From assembly GCA_018831055.1 (NCBI GenBank), contig JAHJRE010000017.1, forward strand, positions 1-56,560: 56,560 nucleotides of DNA. Direction: 5' to 3'. The stretch is from Bacteroidota bacterium. Its GTDB lineage: Bacteria > Bacteroidota > Bacteroidia > Bacteroidales > B18-G4. The notes under the pieces are model-generated. The model was not told the DNA's origin, did not search any database, and saw only the letters and a program-made list of their open reading frames with translations. Numbering within the stretch: the first letter of the stretch is position 1; every line of letters begins with the position of its first letter. Positions 56,353 through 56,560 of this stretch are shown piece after piece. A program made the translations under genes and the position numbers.

Positions 56353-56560
56353 ATGAATATTCCTTATGGCAACACACCACGGTCAATTATTTTGCTGATT
56401 GATCTTGTTATTGTTGCATCATCAGTCATCCTGGCCTATCTGTTGCGCTTTAATTTTGCCATTCCTGAGGTTGAGAAAGCGCCGCTGCCATGGGTTTTGA
56501 TGTTTATTGTCCTGGTCAGGCTTCTAAGCTTCCTTATATCAAAAACATATACGGGAATTG
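56353..56560 (+). CDS. Probable CapD/FlaA1-type polysaccharide biosynthesis protein, partial
   Basis: Only the first 69 residues are in the window. They open with a short hydrophilic lead (MNIPYGNTPR), a membrane helix (SIILLIDLVIVASSVILAYL) and LRFNF, then a second hydrophobic segment (PWVLMFIVLVRLLSFLI) and SKTYTGI. This matches the start of membrane-bound nucleoside-diphosphate-sugar epimerase/dehydratases of the CapD/FlaA1/PglF type, which begin capsule or O-antigen sugar synthesis. The catalytic Rossmann domain would lie beyond the window, so the call is by N-terminus only. Confidence 0.68.
   Translation, partial: MNIPYGNTPRSIILLIDLVIVASSVILAYLLRFNFAIPEVEKAPLPWVLMFIVLVRLLSFLISKTYTGI

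Overview
The window looks like a chromosomal segment of a member of the Bacteroidota, probably an environmental, Bacteroidales-like organism. The evidence is the gene content: two giant secreted proteins with gliding-motility-type (type IX secretion, type B) C-terminal domains, FISUMP and PKD lipoproteins, a beta-propeller/Y_Y_Y sensor kinase and a GH109-like oxidoreductase. Several start sites are preceded by Bacteroidota-type TAnnTTTG promoter elements rather than clear Shine-Dalgarno sites. The exact lineage cannot be fixed from sequence reading alone. I see no tRNA, rRNA, insertion sequence, phage gene or CRISPR array.

Layout. 1-10434: a cell-surface block alternating three minus-strand lipoproteins (one PKD, two FISUMP) with two ~1,090-residue plus-strand T9SS cargo proteins. 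10509-13925: Tex, a small outer-membrane barrel protein and a cupin. 13910-18227: a DUF418 membrane protein and a propeller sensor kinase, both minus. 18603-23878: a tight minus-strand run in the order rpsP, terminator, rimM, tRNA methyltransferase, membrane spermidine-synthase-like protein, lipoprotein C26 hydrolase, acyl-ACP thioesterase. 24094-28960: dnaE, trxA and a DUF58 protein. 28957-39736: an HhH/barrel plus PorV-like pair, DUF2461, gyrB, and a TPR plus outer-membrane barrel pair. 39978-42949: a methyltransferase, the RNase P RNA gene (minus, 40937-41310, with an excellent promoter) and a Tat-signal GH109-like oxidoreductase. 43071-46473: an XRE-nucleotidyltransferase fusion, DUF3795, an M28 peptidase and a Cys-motif protein. 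46493-49443: a secreted orphan protein and a NarL-type response regulator/kinase pair. 49932-52117: a two-domain glutaredoxin, an orphan GroES and a sulfotransferase. 52183-56067: an M49 peptidase lipoprotein, ComB-like phosphatase and GcvT. 56353-end: the N-terminus of a membrane protein resembling CapD/FlaA1-type sugar-nucleotide dehydratases.

Most protein genes are housekeeping or envelope genes. The less explained part is the intergenic DNA. Short-period repeats (GATCTGAG, GATCGATG, CCTGCAA, TGCTGGGT, and a 27-bp unit containing ATTCGTGCATTCGTGGCA) sit in several gaps, crowd both sides of rnpB and run into the stop codons of two neighbouring genes. A REP-like hairpin occurs in two gaps with a compensatory base-pair change. 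Two other gaps (32627-32840 and 49559-49680) hold terminator-ended inverted-repeat structures that could be unannotated RNAs. No clearly new multi-gene system stands out; the best leads are the candidate RNAs, the dispersed hairpin and the XRE-nucleotidyltransferase fusion.
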